Positions 43,347 through 50,084 of a stretch of DNA of 64,000 bases are shown here, one piece after another. This DNA is from CAVUAA01 sp963739345 (lineage in GTDB: Bacteria; Chlamydiota; Chlamydiia; Chlamydiales; JAFEGQ01). The stretch covers positions 1,116,001-1,180,000 of the forward strand of contig CAVUAA010000001.1 in NCBI GenBank assembly GCA_963739345.1, in the 5' to 3' direction. Position 1 is the stretch's first letter. Every line of letters starts with the position of its first letter. The notes beneath the pieces are model-generated. The model ran no database searches and was not told the DNA's origin. It worked only from the letters and a program-made list of their open reading frames with translations. The translations under genes and the position numbers were made by a program.

Positions 43347-43822
43347 ATGGATAATTTAATTATTGCAGGTATGGCAACCGGCGTATCAGCTGGACTCTAC
43401 GGAGTGAATTGTGGATTGAGGGCTAGCGGCAGAAAGCTGCGCGACTCATCCCAAAATACCGAATGGAAGCGACCCCTTCTACTGGCGGGACAAGTCTTTA
43501 CGGCCGCTAGTCGGGTGATGACACTCACCGCCTTTGTCCCGGTAGTGGCGGCTGCAGCTTTGAATCCCGCAGGTCCGATACTTGCCCCCCCGTTTTAGCG
43601 ATTGCCGTGACCACCACAGGTGCTGTCTAGGTCTTCACTGTAGCCGATGCTATCCAAGAGCAGAAGCGTGGGGAAAGCACCTTACACATAAACGAAACGA
43701 AACTTGCCAAGAGCTTGAACGCGTTTGATCGTTACGGACCGGAGATCGCGGCTCTCGCAGCCACCATCACCGTGTCGGCACTAATAGTGCGAGACCCCTT
43801 TCAGGGTCTTTCTCACTGCTAA
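43347..43822 (+). pseudogene. Broken gene for a small membrane protein (copy M3)
   Basis: Begins at ATG 43347 with AGGAGG 6 nt upstream. It reads MDNLIIAGMATGVSAGLYG, then a second hydrophobic stretch (TLTAFVPVVAAAALNPAG). The frame breaks at seven Cs (43585-43591). In the other frame it continues as VLAIAVTTTGAV, meets a TAG at 43628, and then reads VFTVADAIQEQKRGESTLHI and on to the stop at 43822. Two independent defects point to real decay. The plan resembles the small membrane genes at 45631-46022 and 46235-46579. Function unknown. Confidence 0.6.
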
Positions 43823-43879
43823 CCTCTACTGTCCACGCCCCGACCCAGCAAGCTGGGTCGAAGCGCGCGGGCAGCTTTT

Positions 43880-45307
43880 CTACTTCAACAACTCTGAAAA
43901 ATCGACGATGTGATCGAACACCTGCGACTGCCTCACCTCAGCCGTCACCCCATTGACATGGATGAGAGCTGACCGAATTGACCAGCCGCGCGAGAGGGCG
44001 ATCCGCTCCTGCTTCTCGCGCATCTGATGCACCACCTCCATTCCTACATTGCTGGAAGAGAACTTCACCTCACAGAGAATCACCGATCGGTAGCGCGTTT
44101 GGATCAAGAGGTCGACCTGACACCCCTGCTGCCGCTTGGTCGCGCGCTGAAAGTAGGGCCCGTAAAAAGCGACATCGCTCCACGGCATGTGTAGGGCATT
44201 GACAAGAGCCGGCACGTTGTTCAAGACCAGATTCTCAAACTGCAGCCCCATCACACCGTCCCACTCAGGCAGACCATTTAACGGCACCGAACGGTATGTT
44301 CCCCGCTCGATCCCCTTTTTGTTAGGAGCGATGTACTTCAGGTAGAAGCGCAAATAATTGTCGGACAGCCGAAACCGCTTCAGCTGCGACATTTTCATGG
44401 TTTTGAGATTCCACGTCGGATCGTCCGTCACAAAACCGGCCTGAACCAGGTCGTTGAGATAAGGCGATAGCGTTGCTGTCGACTTACCCAACGCCTTACC
44501 TAGCTCCGATAGAGAGCGGGAACCGTTTGCTAGCGCTTCCACGACCTCGGTAAAAAGCTGCGCACGAGATGAAAAAAGGTCTGAAAAGATCCGGTCGAAC
44601 TCTCCATACAGAATCCCTGCCCGGTCAAAGCACATGCGCCGGATGTTCTCTTCCGCCGACTGATGGGGCCTAATCTCTTCGAGATACCGGGGCACCCCTC
44701 CAGTCACACCCAGCACTTTGAGGATCTCATACCCACTAATGCGCTCCCGCACCCCATCCCAAAATTGCGCCGCATCGCGCAACGGCAATTCCTCCAAACA
44801 AAAATCGGCAGAAATGCGTCCAACAAAACCCGTGCTGCTGAGAATATTCTTAGAGATCCAGCTCGATACCGAACCGCATACAATCAAAACCAGTTTTGGA
44901 TTTTGCGAAAAATGGAGATCCCATGCGGTCTTCAGCTGCCCCAAAAAGTCGGATGCCTTAGAACCTATCCACGAAATCTCATCCAGTGCAAGGATCATCT
45001 TCCCTTTCGCACAGAGCTGTCCGAGATAGGCAAACAGATCTCCCCAGCTATCGACACGAATCCGCGGTCCCCCAAACTCACGAACAATCTGATCCGCAAA
45101 CTCATCGAGCTGGCTTTGACGGGTGGTCTCCCCATCGGGAGGCACCCCGGTGAATACATGACACCGCGCCGACTTGCCAAACTCCCTGATCAACCGGCTC
45201 TTGCCAATCCTTCGCCGCCCGCGCATGACCACGAAGCTGGCCACCCGCTTCTTAAACAGCTCCTGCAGAAATTCAAGATCTTTGTCCCGTCCAATGAACT
45301 CTCTCAT
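43880..45307 (-). CDS. AAA ATPase with DUF234 nuclease-like domain
   Basis: A 475-aa protein. Walker A is MRGRRRIGKSRLIREFG near residue 29 and Walker B is KMILALDEISWIGS near 113, followed by GSVSSWISKNIL. A winged helix (SRSLSELGKALGKSTATLSPYLNDLV) leads to the DUF234 C-terminus with a PD-(D/E)XK-like core, QVDLLIQ then ILCEVKF near 420. This archaeal-type ATPase family is frequent in mobile and accessory DNA and its role is unproven. Start at 45307: TAGAAT lies 6 nt before the ATG, within a promoter-palindrome array. A decayed partial copy lies at 46143-46237. Confidence 0.88.
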   Translation of the reverse strand: MREFIGRDKDLEFLQELFKKRVASFVVMRGRRRIGKSRLIREFGKSARCHVFTGVPPDGETTRQSQLDEFADQIVREFGGPRIRVDSWGDLFAYLGQLCAKGKMILALDEISWIGSKASDFLGQLKTAWDLHFSQNPKLVLIVCGSVSSWISKNILSSTGFVGRISADFCLEELPLRDAAQFWDGVRERISGYEILKVLGVTGGVPRYLEEIRPHQSAEENIRRMCFDRAGILYGEFDRIFSDLFSSRAQLFTEVVEALANGSRSLSELGKALGKSTATLSPYLNDLVQAGFVTDDPTWNLKTMKMSQLKRFRLSDNYLRFYLKYIAPNKKGIERGTYRSVPLNGLPEWDGVMGLQFENLVLNNVPALVNALHMPWSDVAFYGPYFQRATKRQQGCQVDLLIQTRYRSVILCEVKFSSSNVGMEVVHQMREKQERIALSRGWSIRSALIHVNGVTAEVRQSQVFDHIVDFSELLK

Positions 45308-45319
45308 ACCCCAATTCTA

Positions 45320-45518
45320 CCGAACAGGACCGACAAATGTCAATCCTGTTCGGCGAAAAACACCCCCATTTCCACCGAACAGGACCGACAAATATCAATC
45401 CTGTTCGGCCCAAAATACCCCTATTTGCACCGAAGACAATCGACATTTGTCAATTGTCTTCGGCGGGATAGACCGCTAAAACAGAAGAACAGGATCGATG
45501 AAAGTCGATCCTGTTCGA
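45320..45518 (-). promoter_or_regulatory. Four 34-bp palindromes at exact 55-bp spacing, each with a promoter-like core
   Basis: Units start at 45320, 45375, 45430 and 45485. Units 1 and 2 have arms CCGAACAGGA/TCCTGTTCGG; unit 3 has CCGAAGACAA/TTGTCTTCGG, changed in both arms so pairing is kept; unit 4 has GAACAGGATCGA/TCGATCCTGTTC. On the minus strand unit 1 contains TTGACA in its centre, an 18-nt spacer and TAGAAT, then ATG 45307 after 6 nt. Units 2 and 3 keep TTGATA and TTGACA with degraded -10 boxes TGGAAA and TGCAAA. The 21-bp spacers 1 and 2 are also alike. This looks like a tandemly copied promoter-operator of the ATPase. Confidence 0.85.
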
Positions 45519-45630
45519 TGGGAAATGAGGGATAGCGAGCATGAACTAGCTAAGAATACGCGAGTTAAGCCCTGTTCGGTAGCGGCTACGGCTCTGTTTC
45601 AACCGCAATGTCTGGCCTTGACCCCCACCT

Positions 45631-46022
45631 TTACTCTGGGTCCGGTTCTGGCTCTCCGTGCTCAATCAAAAATTCTTTATAAACGCTAGCAACGATTGCT
45701 TGAACAGCTGCCAGACTCAGACCGCCTGTATACTTCTCCCTCAGTAAAATGGCCAATCCGACAAAACCAAACGTCAGAGAACCGCCGTAACCTAGCACCT
45801 GCACCGTCCGATCTAACCCAAGAGGCCAACCCGGAATGCAAGCACCCAAGACCAGAAGCGCACCGGGTGCCGCGATACTCGCTATAACCCAAAACCGATA
45901 GACTCCGCCAAGCGAGAAGGTTTGACCGTGCCCTGATGAGCATAGCCAACAGCGGCCGAGCTAACCACCATGCCGCTCACAGCCCACGCATTCTCACCAA
46001 CAAATGTCATAAGTCCATTCAT
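45631..46022 (-). pseudogene. Frameshifted small membrane protein gene (copy M1)
   Basis: Begins at ATG 46022 with AAGGAGA about 8 nt upstream and reads MNGLMTFVGENAWAVSGMVV. A frameshift near 45900 is needed to reach the continuation FWVIASIAAPGALLVLGACI and then LGYGGSLTFGFVGLAILLRE, ending GEPEPDPE at 45631. Joined, it would encode about 130 aa with three hydrophobic segments. It follows a yajC-like 3' fragment, just as M2 follows intact yajC. Confidence 0.55.
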
Positions 46023-46043
46023 AACAATTTCTCCTTATTATTT

Positions 46044-46097
46044 TTATTCAGCAGCGAGCTCGACGGTCTTTTCGTCGGCAGCAGATGCGAGCTTGCT
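46044..46097 (-). pseudogene. 3' fragment of a second yajC
   Basis: Codons encode SKLASAADEKTVELAAE and a stop. The intact yajC at 46591 ends SKVDEKTVELAAE. The match is in frame, and both are followed by a small membrane gene in the same orientation. This suggests a duplicated yajC-membrane-gene block whose yajC copy was lost except for its end. Confidence 0.6.
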
Positions 46098-46142
46098 TCT
46101 GCTCATGCCAATGTCCAAATGTCAGGCCTGACCCTCTTCTCA

Positions 46143-46237
46143 CTGAAAAATCGACGATGTGATCGAACACCTGCGACTGCCTCACCCCATTCACATCGAT
46201 GAACGCTACCGAACAGGACCGACAAATGTCATTCCTA
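46143..46237 (-). pseudogene. Remnant of a second DUF234 ATPase gene plus its palindrome
   Basis: Bases 46143-46205 match the 3' end of the ATPase gene (around 43895-43970), encoding VNGVRQSQVFDHIVDFS with a short internal gap. They join directly to 46206-46232, which match the first promoter palindrome of that gene (CCGAACAGGACCGACAAATG). Nearly the entire coding region between them is missing. GTCAGGCCTGAC, the terminal motif of element D, lies beside it at 46119-46130. Confidence 0.75.
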
Positions 46238-46579
46238 CTCTGTAGATTTGCAGAAGAAAAAATCCTCAAGACCCTTAAGGCAAGCACCTTGAGGCAAGCA
46301 CCTTGAGGCAACGACGCTGACGACAGTGAGGCCAGCAACGCCGCCGCCCACGGGTCCTAGACTTGTGACCACTCTCTTCAGTGCTTCAAGGCCGGAAATG
46401 TTGGGATTGAACATCCGCGTTGCAGCCCATGCGGGGAAGATTAGGGCCGAATAGACGATGAAGACATAAGCTAGCCCCTTGTCATGGCGACCACGGGGCC
46501 CACTGGCCCCGTGGTAGTAGAGAGAGGCGGTTCCTGCCGCCAAACCAGCGGCGTTTAGACCCAGAATGAACTCACTCAT
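46235..46579 (-). CDS. Small membrane protein after yajC (copy M2)
   Basis: A 114-aa frame with MSEFILGLNAAGLAAGTASL, a basic loop (HGASGPRGRHDKG), a second helix (YVFIVYSALIFPAWAATRMF) and a third (GGGVAGLTVVSVVAS). It begins 11 nt after yajC and is probably co-transcribed. The last 20 or so residues come from a 14-bp tandem duplication (46278-46305) and from the start of the ATPase remnant; with one repeat unit the frame would stop four codons after VVAS. So the native protein is probably shorter. Function unknown. Confidence 0.55.
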   Translation of the reverse strand: MSEFILGLNAAGLAAGTASLYYHGASGPRGRHDKGLAYVFIVYSALIFPAWAATRMFNPNISGLEALKRVVTSLGPVGGGVAGLTVVSVVASRCLPQGACLKGLEDFFFCKSTE

Positions 46580-46590
46580 CGTTGCCTCGC

Positions 46591-46968
46591 TTACTCGGCA
46601 GCTAGTTCAACAGTTTTTTCATCGACCTTGGAAGCTGGGTTGACGTCGGTGATGGCAGCCTTAAGCACTTCCATCTTAGCACCATCAAAGAGCTTGAGGA
46701 CGATCGTCTCGTCGCGTACAGTGGCGATGGTGCCAATGATGCCCATCGCTGTCACTTTGTCACCCTTCTGCATGGAGTCGCGACGGAGCTGCATCGCTTT
46801 GCGACGCTTACGCTCAGGACGGAGAACAATGAAGTAGAAGAAGGCAATGGCGATACCAATCATCATTAGCATCTGAGGCATCCCACCACCAGCTGCCTTA
46901 CCACCCTCTTGAGCAAAAAGCATTGTTGAAGAACCGAGGGCCAATAGACCTGTAAGAAATTTTTTCAT
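46591..46968 (-). CDS. yajC: Sec translocon accessory protein YajC
   Basis: A 125-aa YajC that binds SecDF near the SecYEG channel. It has an N-terminal hydrophobic signal-like stretch, one main membrane helix (MLMMIGIAIAFFYFIVLRP) followed by ERKRRKAMQLRRDSMQKGDKV, and the conserved GIIGTIATV turn. The order yajC-rlmD-like-(nagZ)-histone matches CT741-CT743 of Chlamydia except for nagZ. It starts with an AGGAGC site. Confidence 0.95.
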   Translation of the reverse strand: MKKFLTGLLALGSSTMLFAQEGGKAAGGGMPQMLMMIGIAIAFFYFIVLRPERKRRKAMQLRRDSMQKGDKVTAMGIIGTIATVRDETIVLKLFDGAKMEVLKAAITDVNPASKVDEKTVELAAE

Positions 46969-47027
46969 TGGGTCGCTCCTTTAGGCTAAGCGTTAATTCA
47001 TTTCTGAAAAGGATACGTTAACGGGTG

Positions 47028-48146
47028 TTAAATTTCAAGGCTGACGATGTTTTCGATATGAGGGGTGTGAGGGAATTGATCTACAGGCTGTACAGCCTTC
47101 ACTTGATAGCCTGCATCTATCAGAAACTGAACATCTTGGGCCTGAGTCTCAGGCTTACAGGATACATAGACAATTTTTGGAGCCCGGAGAGCGGCCACCT
47201 GCTGACGGGCCGCAGGGTCAAGGCCTGCACGGGGAGGGTCGAGGAGGACAACATCAGGCTTAACGTTAAGTGTGGCGAGTACCTTGCCAACGTCACCTGC
47301 ATGAAGCTCAATATTGTGAAGATCGTTGCGTGCGATATTTGCTCGTCCGTCAGCCACTGCCTCTTCATTAAGCTCGATGCCGACCACTTTACGAGCCCGC
47401 TGCGCGGCGAGCATCCCCATGGTGGCGGTGCCGCAGTAGAGGTCGAAGACGGTGGTTTCGGGACCGATGTCGGCCGCTGCAAGGGCGAGGGCGTAGAGCC
47501 GCTCGGCCTGGACGGGGTTGGGCTGGAAGAAAGCGGTGGCGCTCACCTGAAACTGGAGGCCAGAGAGCTCCTCGCGCATGGCGGGCGGCCCAGCGAGCAG
47601 CGTTTCGGTAAAGCGAGTAGGAGTCTTCTTTTTGATGTGCTGCACCCGAACCACAACAGTCATATTGGGGAGGACAGAGGCGAGCGCCGCTAGCTGCTCT
47701 TCACTAACGCTGTACTCAGGATTGCCGGAGAGGGTGAGCATGGCAAGTCGATCGCCGGTCCGCTTCCCCTCGCGGAGGGTGAGGGTGCGCAGGCTCCCCC
47801 GGTCGCTCCGGGGATGATAGGCGTTGAGGCCACTCTTCACCCACCAACCTCGAGCGGCAACCAGCGCCTCCATCATCCACTCGGCGCACAAATGACACTC
47901 CTGCAGATCGACCACTCGCCCTCTGCGCATCATCAATCCCAAGTAGCGGTTGCCGGCTAGATCTTGCGAGAAGGAGAACTCCATCTTATTCCGGTAGCGC
48001 CACGGGTCGTCGCAGGTGACGATCGGCTCGGCCTGACCAAAGAGCTGCCGCACCAGCTCTTCTTTAGCCACCGCCTGCTCCGCATAGGGAATATCCTGCA
48101 GCTTGCAGCCACCGCACTGACCGAAATGTTGACACCGAACACTCAT
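47028..48146 (-). CDS. rlmD: 23S rRNA (uracil-5-)-methyltransferase, RlmD/RumA type
   Basis: A 372-aa TrmA/RumA-family enzyme that forms 5-methyluridine in 23S rRNA. The iron-sulphur cysteines are CQHFGQCGGCKLQD at the N-terminus, with a fourth in LQECHLC near 78. DPWRYRNKMEFSFS near 46, VFDLYCGTATMGMLAAQRA (SAM site) near 240, DPPRAGLD near 305 and YVSCKPETQAQDV with the catalytic cysteine near 335 complete the signature. The N-terminal TRAM domain seems absent. It overlaps nagZ by 4 bp. The exact target uridine is not certain. Confidence 0.88.
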   Translation of the reverse strand: MSVRCQHFGQCGGCKLQDIPYAEQAVAKEELVRQLFGQAEPIVTCDDPWRYRNKMEFSFSQDLAGNRYLGLMMRRGRVVDLQECHLCAEWMMEALVAARGWWVKSGLNAYHPRSDRGSLRTLTLREGKRTGDRLAMLTLSGNPEYSVSEEQLAALASVLPNMTVVVRVQHIKKKTPTRFTETLLAGPPAMREELSGLQFQVSATAFFQPNPVQAERLYALALAAADIGPETTVFDLYCGTATMGMLAAQRARKVVGIELNEEAVADGRANIARNDLHNIELHAGDVGKVLATLNVKPDVVLLDPPRAGLDPAARQQVAALRAPKIVYVSCKPETQAQDVQFLIDAGYQVKAVQPVDQFPHTPHIENIVSLEI

Positions 48147-49030
48147 GCGAGACGCTCCTTTAACTTTAATATTCGCTCTACCGACTGATCAAGCCGCGCT
48201 TCGGAGATCACTCCCCAAGCCACCGCCTGCTCGAATTCGGCCATCACCGGTTCGAAATCGCCCTGCAGCAGAAGTAAATCGCATCCAGCTAAAAAGGCGT
48301 CGATGGCCGCAGAGGCGACGTCATCTCCAACCCCCTGCATGTTCAGTGAGTCGGTGATGATCACCCCCTCATAGCCCCATCCCCGCAGGATCCCAATTAC
48401 CTCGAGCGAGAGGGTGGCACACTGCTCAGGGTCAATTGCAGGAACTAAAATGTGGGCCGTCATGATCGCATCGGCCAGCGGCCATAGCTGCCGAAACGGC
48501 TCGAGATGGTGGGCCACATCGTCGCCCATCACCGGCAGCTCGACGTGCGAATCGCCCTCCGCTCCGCCATGTCCGGGGAAGTGCTTCAGGCAGCAGCCAA
48601 CCGGTTTAAGCGCCTCGATGAATGTCCTTGCATCCGCAATCACCACCTCTGGGTCATCACTGAACGCCCGCTCGCCGATCACCCCCTCCCGCGCCAGATC
48701 AACCACTGGCGCCAGGTTGAGGTTGATCCCTAGTGGTGCCAGCTCTGCCCCTGTCACCCCCACTCCCTCGATCCGGCGCACCCGCCCCCACTCCTGATCC
48801 ACCGCGATAAGGGGAGCAATCCCCGTCCGCGCTAGAATCGCCTCGCTTAAGAGAGGCGCCCTCCCATCGGCATACTCAAATAGGATCACATTTCCCAATG
48901 CGGTCCGATCGAGCAAAGCGATCGGATCCTTCTCAACCACCTCCGCTAGAAAGACCTGCCCCACCTTTTCGTGGAGGGTCATCTCGGCTGAGAGGGAAAC
49001 AAATAGAAGTAGGCCAAGCAAGTATCGCAT
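48143..49030 (-). CDS. nagZ: Glycoside hydrolase family 3, NagZ-like
   Basis: A 295-aa beta-N-acetylglucosaminidase of the NagZ type, used in peptidoglycan recycling. It has GVILF-like GNVILFEY, IAVDQEWGRVRRIEG near 96, LKHFPGHGGAEGDSH (catalytic histidine loop) near 163 and the aspartate nucleophile in ITDSLNMQGV near 237. The first 17 residues (YLLGLLLFVSLSAEM) could be a signal peptide, unusual for cytosolic NagZ. It fits with amiA and the murein genes upstream. It lies between the histone gene and rlmD. Confidence 0.87.
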   Translation of the reverse strand: MRYLLGLLLFVSLSAEMTLHEKVGQVFLAEVVEKDPIALLDRTALGNVILFEYADGRAPLLSEAILARTGIAPLIAVDQEWGRVRRIEGVGVTGAELAPLGINLNLAPVVDLAREGVIGERAFSDDPEVVIADARTFIEALKPVGCCLKHFPGHGGAEGDSHVELPVMGDDVAHHLEPFRQLWPLADAIMTAHILVPAIDPEQCATLSLEVIGILRGWGYEGVIITDSLNMQGVGDDVASAAIDAFLAGCDLLLLQGDFEPVMAEFEQAVAWGVISEARLDQSVERILKLKERLA

Positions 49031-49045
49031 CGGCCGAAGAGAATA

Positions 49046-49076
49046 ACAAAAAGGGGATAGGTCTGCACCTACCCCC
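49046..49076 (-). terminator. Intrinsic terminator after the histone gene
   Basis: On the minus strand GGGGTAGGT, loop GCAG, then ACCTATCCCC with one bulge, followed by TTTTTGTT. It lies 26 bp after the histone stop codon and before nagZ, so the histone is probably a single-gene transcript. Confidence 0.75.
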
Positions 49077-49101
49077 TCTAAATCACCCCGCTACCGTTGG
49101 A

Positions 49102-49701
49102 TTAACGGCGGCGTGTGCGTGAAGCCGAACGACGGGCAGCAGAAGTTGCACGTCGCTTAGTAGCTGTCTTACGCTTGGCCGGAGCCTTACGCTTGGCAGC
49201 AACTTTACGCTTAGCAGGCTTCTTAGCCACTTTACGCTTAACAGGCTTCTTCTTAGCAGCCACCTTACGCTTAGCTGGCTTCTTCTTAGCAGCAACCTTA
49301 CGCTTAGCTGGCTTCTTAGCCACTTTGCGCTTAGCAGCAGGCTTCTTCTTAGCAGCCACTTTACGCTTAGCAGGCTTCTTAGCCACTTTGCGCTTAGCTG
49401 GCTTCTTCTTAGCAGCCACTTTGCGCTTAGCTGGCTTCTTGGCCACTTTACGCTTAGCAGGTGCTTTTTTAGCTGCAGCTTTACGCTTGGGAGCAGCTTT
49501 CTTCTTCTTAGCGGCAGTCTTTTTACCACCCTTATGAGCGGCTACTGATTCTTTTCGGAAAACCTTTCCAAGTTTTGCAAGTGCGATCGTAGATTTACGA
49601 GCGCGCTGTGCTGCTGCCTTGTTGCTGGCAGCCTTTGAAAGGTCAGCGCGAATACTATCTAGTAACTGCTGCATCTTTTGCATCGTGTTAGCCAATACCA
49701 T
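49102..49701 (-). CDS. hctA: Histone H1-like protein, Hc1 head with Hc2-type tail
   Basis: A 199-aa basic protein. Residues 1-52 match chlamydial Hc1 (MQKMQQLLDSIRADLSKAA, NKAAAQRARKS, GKVFRKES), a DNA-condensing histone of the elementary body. Residues 56-199 are lysine/alanine/proline-rich, with nine KRKVA units alternating as PAKRKVAKK and PAKRKVAAKKK, the style of Hc2 rather than Hc1. It ends in arginine-rich SRTRRR. The position matches hctA (CT743). AGGAGG precedes the ATG by 9 nt. Regulation is probably late in development; a dyad lies upstream. Confidence 0.92.
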   Translation of the reverse strand: MVLANTMQKMQQLLDSIRADLSKAASNKAAAQRARKSTIALAKLGKVFRKESVAAHKGGKKTAAKKKKAAPKRKAAAKKAPAKRKVAKKPAKRKVAAKKKPAKRKVAKKPAKRKVAAKKKPAAKRKVAKKPAKRKVAAKKKPAKRKVAAKKKPVKRKVAKKPAKRKVAAKRKAPAKRKTATKRRATSAARRSASRTRRR

Positions 49702-49753
49702 GCTAGCACTCCTCCTTACTTTAGAGTTGCACGACTAATCTCTGGATATCGGG

Positions 49754-49790
49754 GTCGATGTAAATAGTGCAATACTTTTTTTACATCGAC
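49754..49790 (-). promoter_or_regulatory. 11-bp perfect dyad in the histone gene promoter region
   Basis: GTCGATGTAAA (49754-49764) and TTTACATCGAC (49780-49790) flank 15 bp holding a TTGCAC on the minus strand (49772-49767), a possible -35. The dyad lies about 55-90 bp before the start codon and looks like a repressor or activator site. Confidence 0.5.
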
Positions 49791-50084
49791 GCGAAATCCA
49801 GACAACGCGCGAACCTCAACTCAACTGCTGCACCCCTTTATTTAGGGGTATGGTCTTTGGGGGTCGTGCTTTGTTTACCCCAATGTCCCAGTCGATCATT
49901 CGACCGCAGCGAACCGTTCACCCAGTGGTTCATTTAAATAGTGTCGAGTCGATTTCACTACCCGCAAGAACACTTTTTTGCTCCTTTGCGCAGTTGCGTC
50001 ACTCTTCTTATCGGCAACCTGGCCAAACACTTTACTTTTTGCCCCTCCGTCACTTAAGATTCGGGGTCTATAGGAGCGTTCCTA
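49791..50084. other. Gap between the histone gene and the TPR/Tol operon
   Basis: I see no gene. A small hairpin, ACCCCT-TTATTT-AGGGGT, is at 49832-49849. AGGAG at 50072-50076 serves the TPR gene. I found no convincing plus-strand promoter. Confidence 0.5.

Noticed and set aside
45320..45518. CRISPR array (34-bp repeats, 21-bp spacers)
   Set aside because: The repeats are palindromes with promoter boxes, spacers 1 and 2 are similar to each other, spacers are shorter than usual, and no cas gene is near. A tandem promoter duplication fits better.
44663..45535. 290-aa plus-strand frame opposite the DUF234 ATPase
   Set aside because: It is a shadow of the ATPase and crosses the palindrome array, which gives it repeated NRTDK-type sequence.
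49115..49537. 140-aa leucine/alanine-rich frame opposite the histone gene
   Set aside because: It is the antisense of lysine-rich repeats, which always gives an open hydrophobic frame.
49740..49790. Sigma-28 promoter for the histone gene
   Set aside because: A CCGATA block is present, but no TAAAGTTT-like partner lies at the required 11-12 nt distance.
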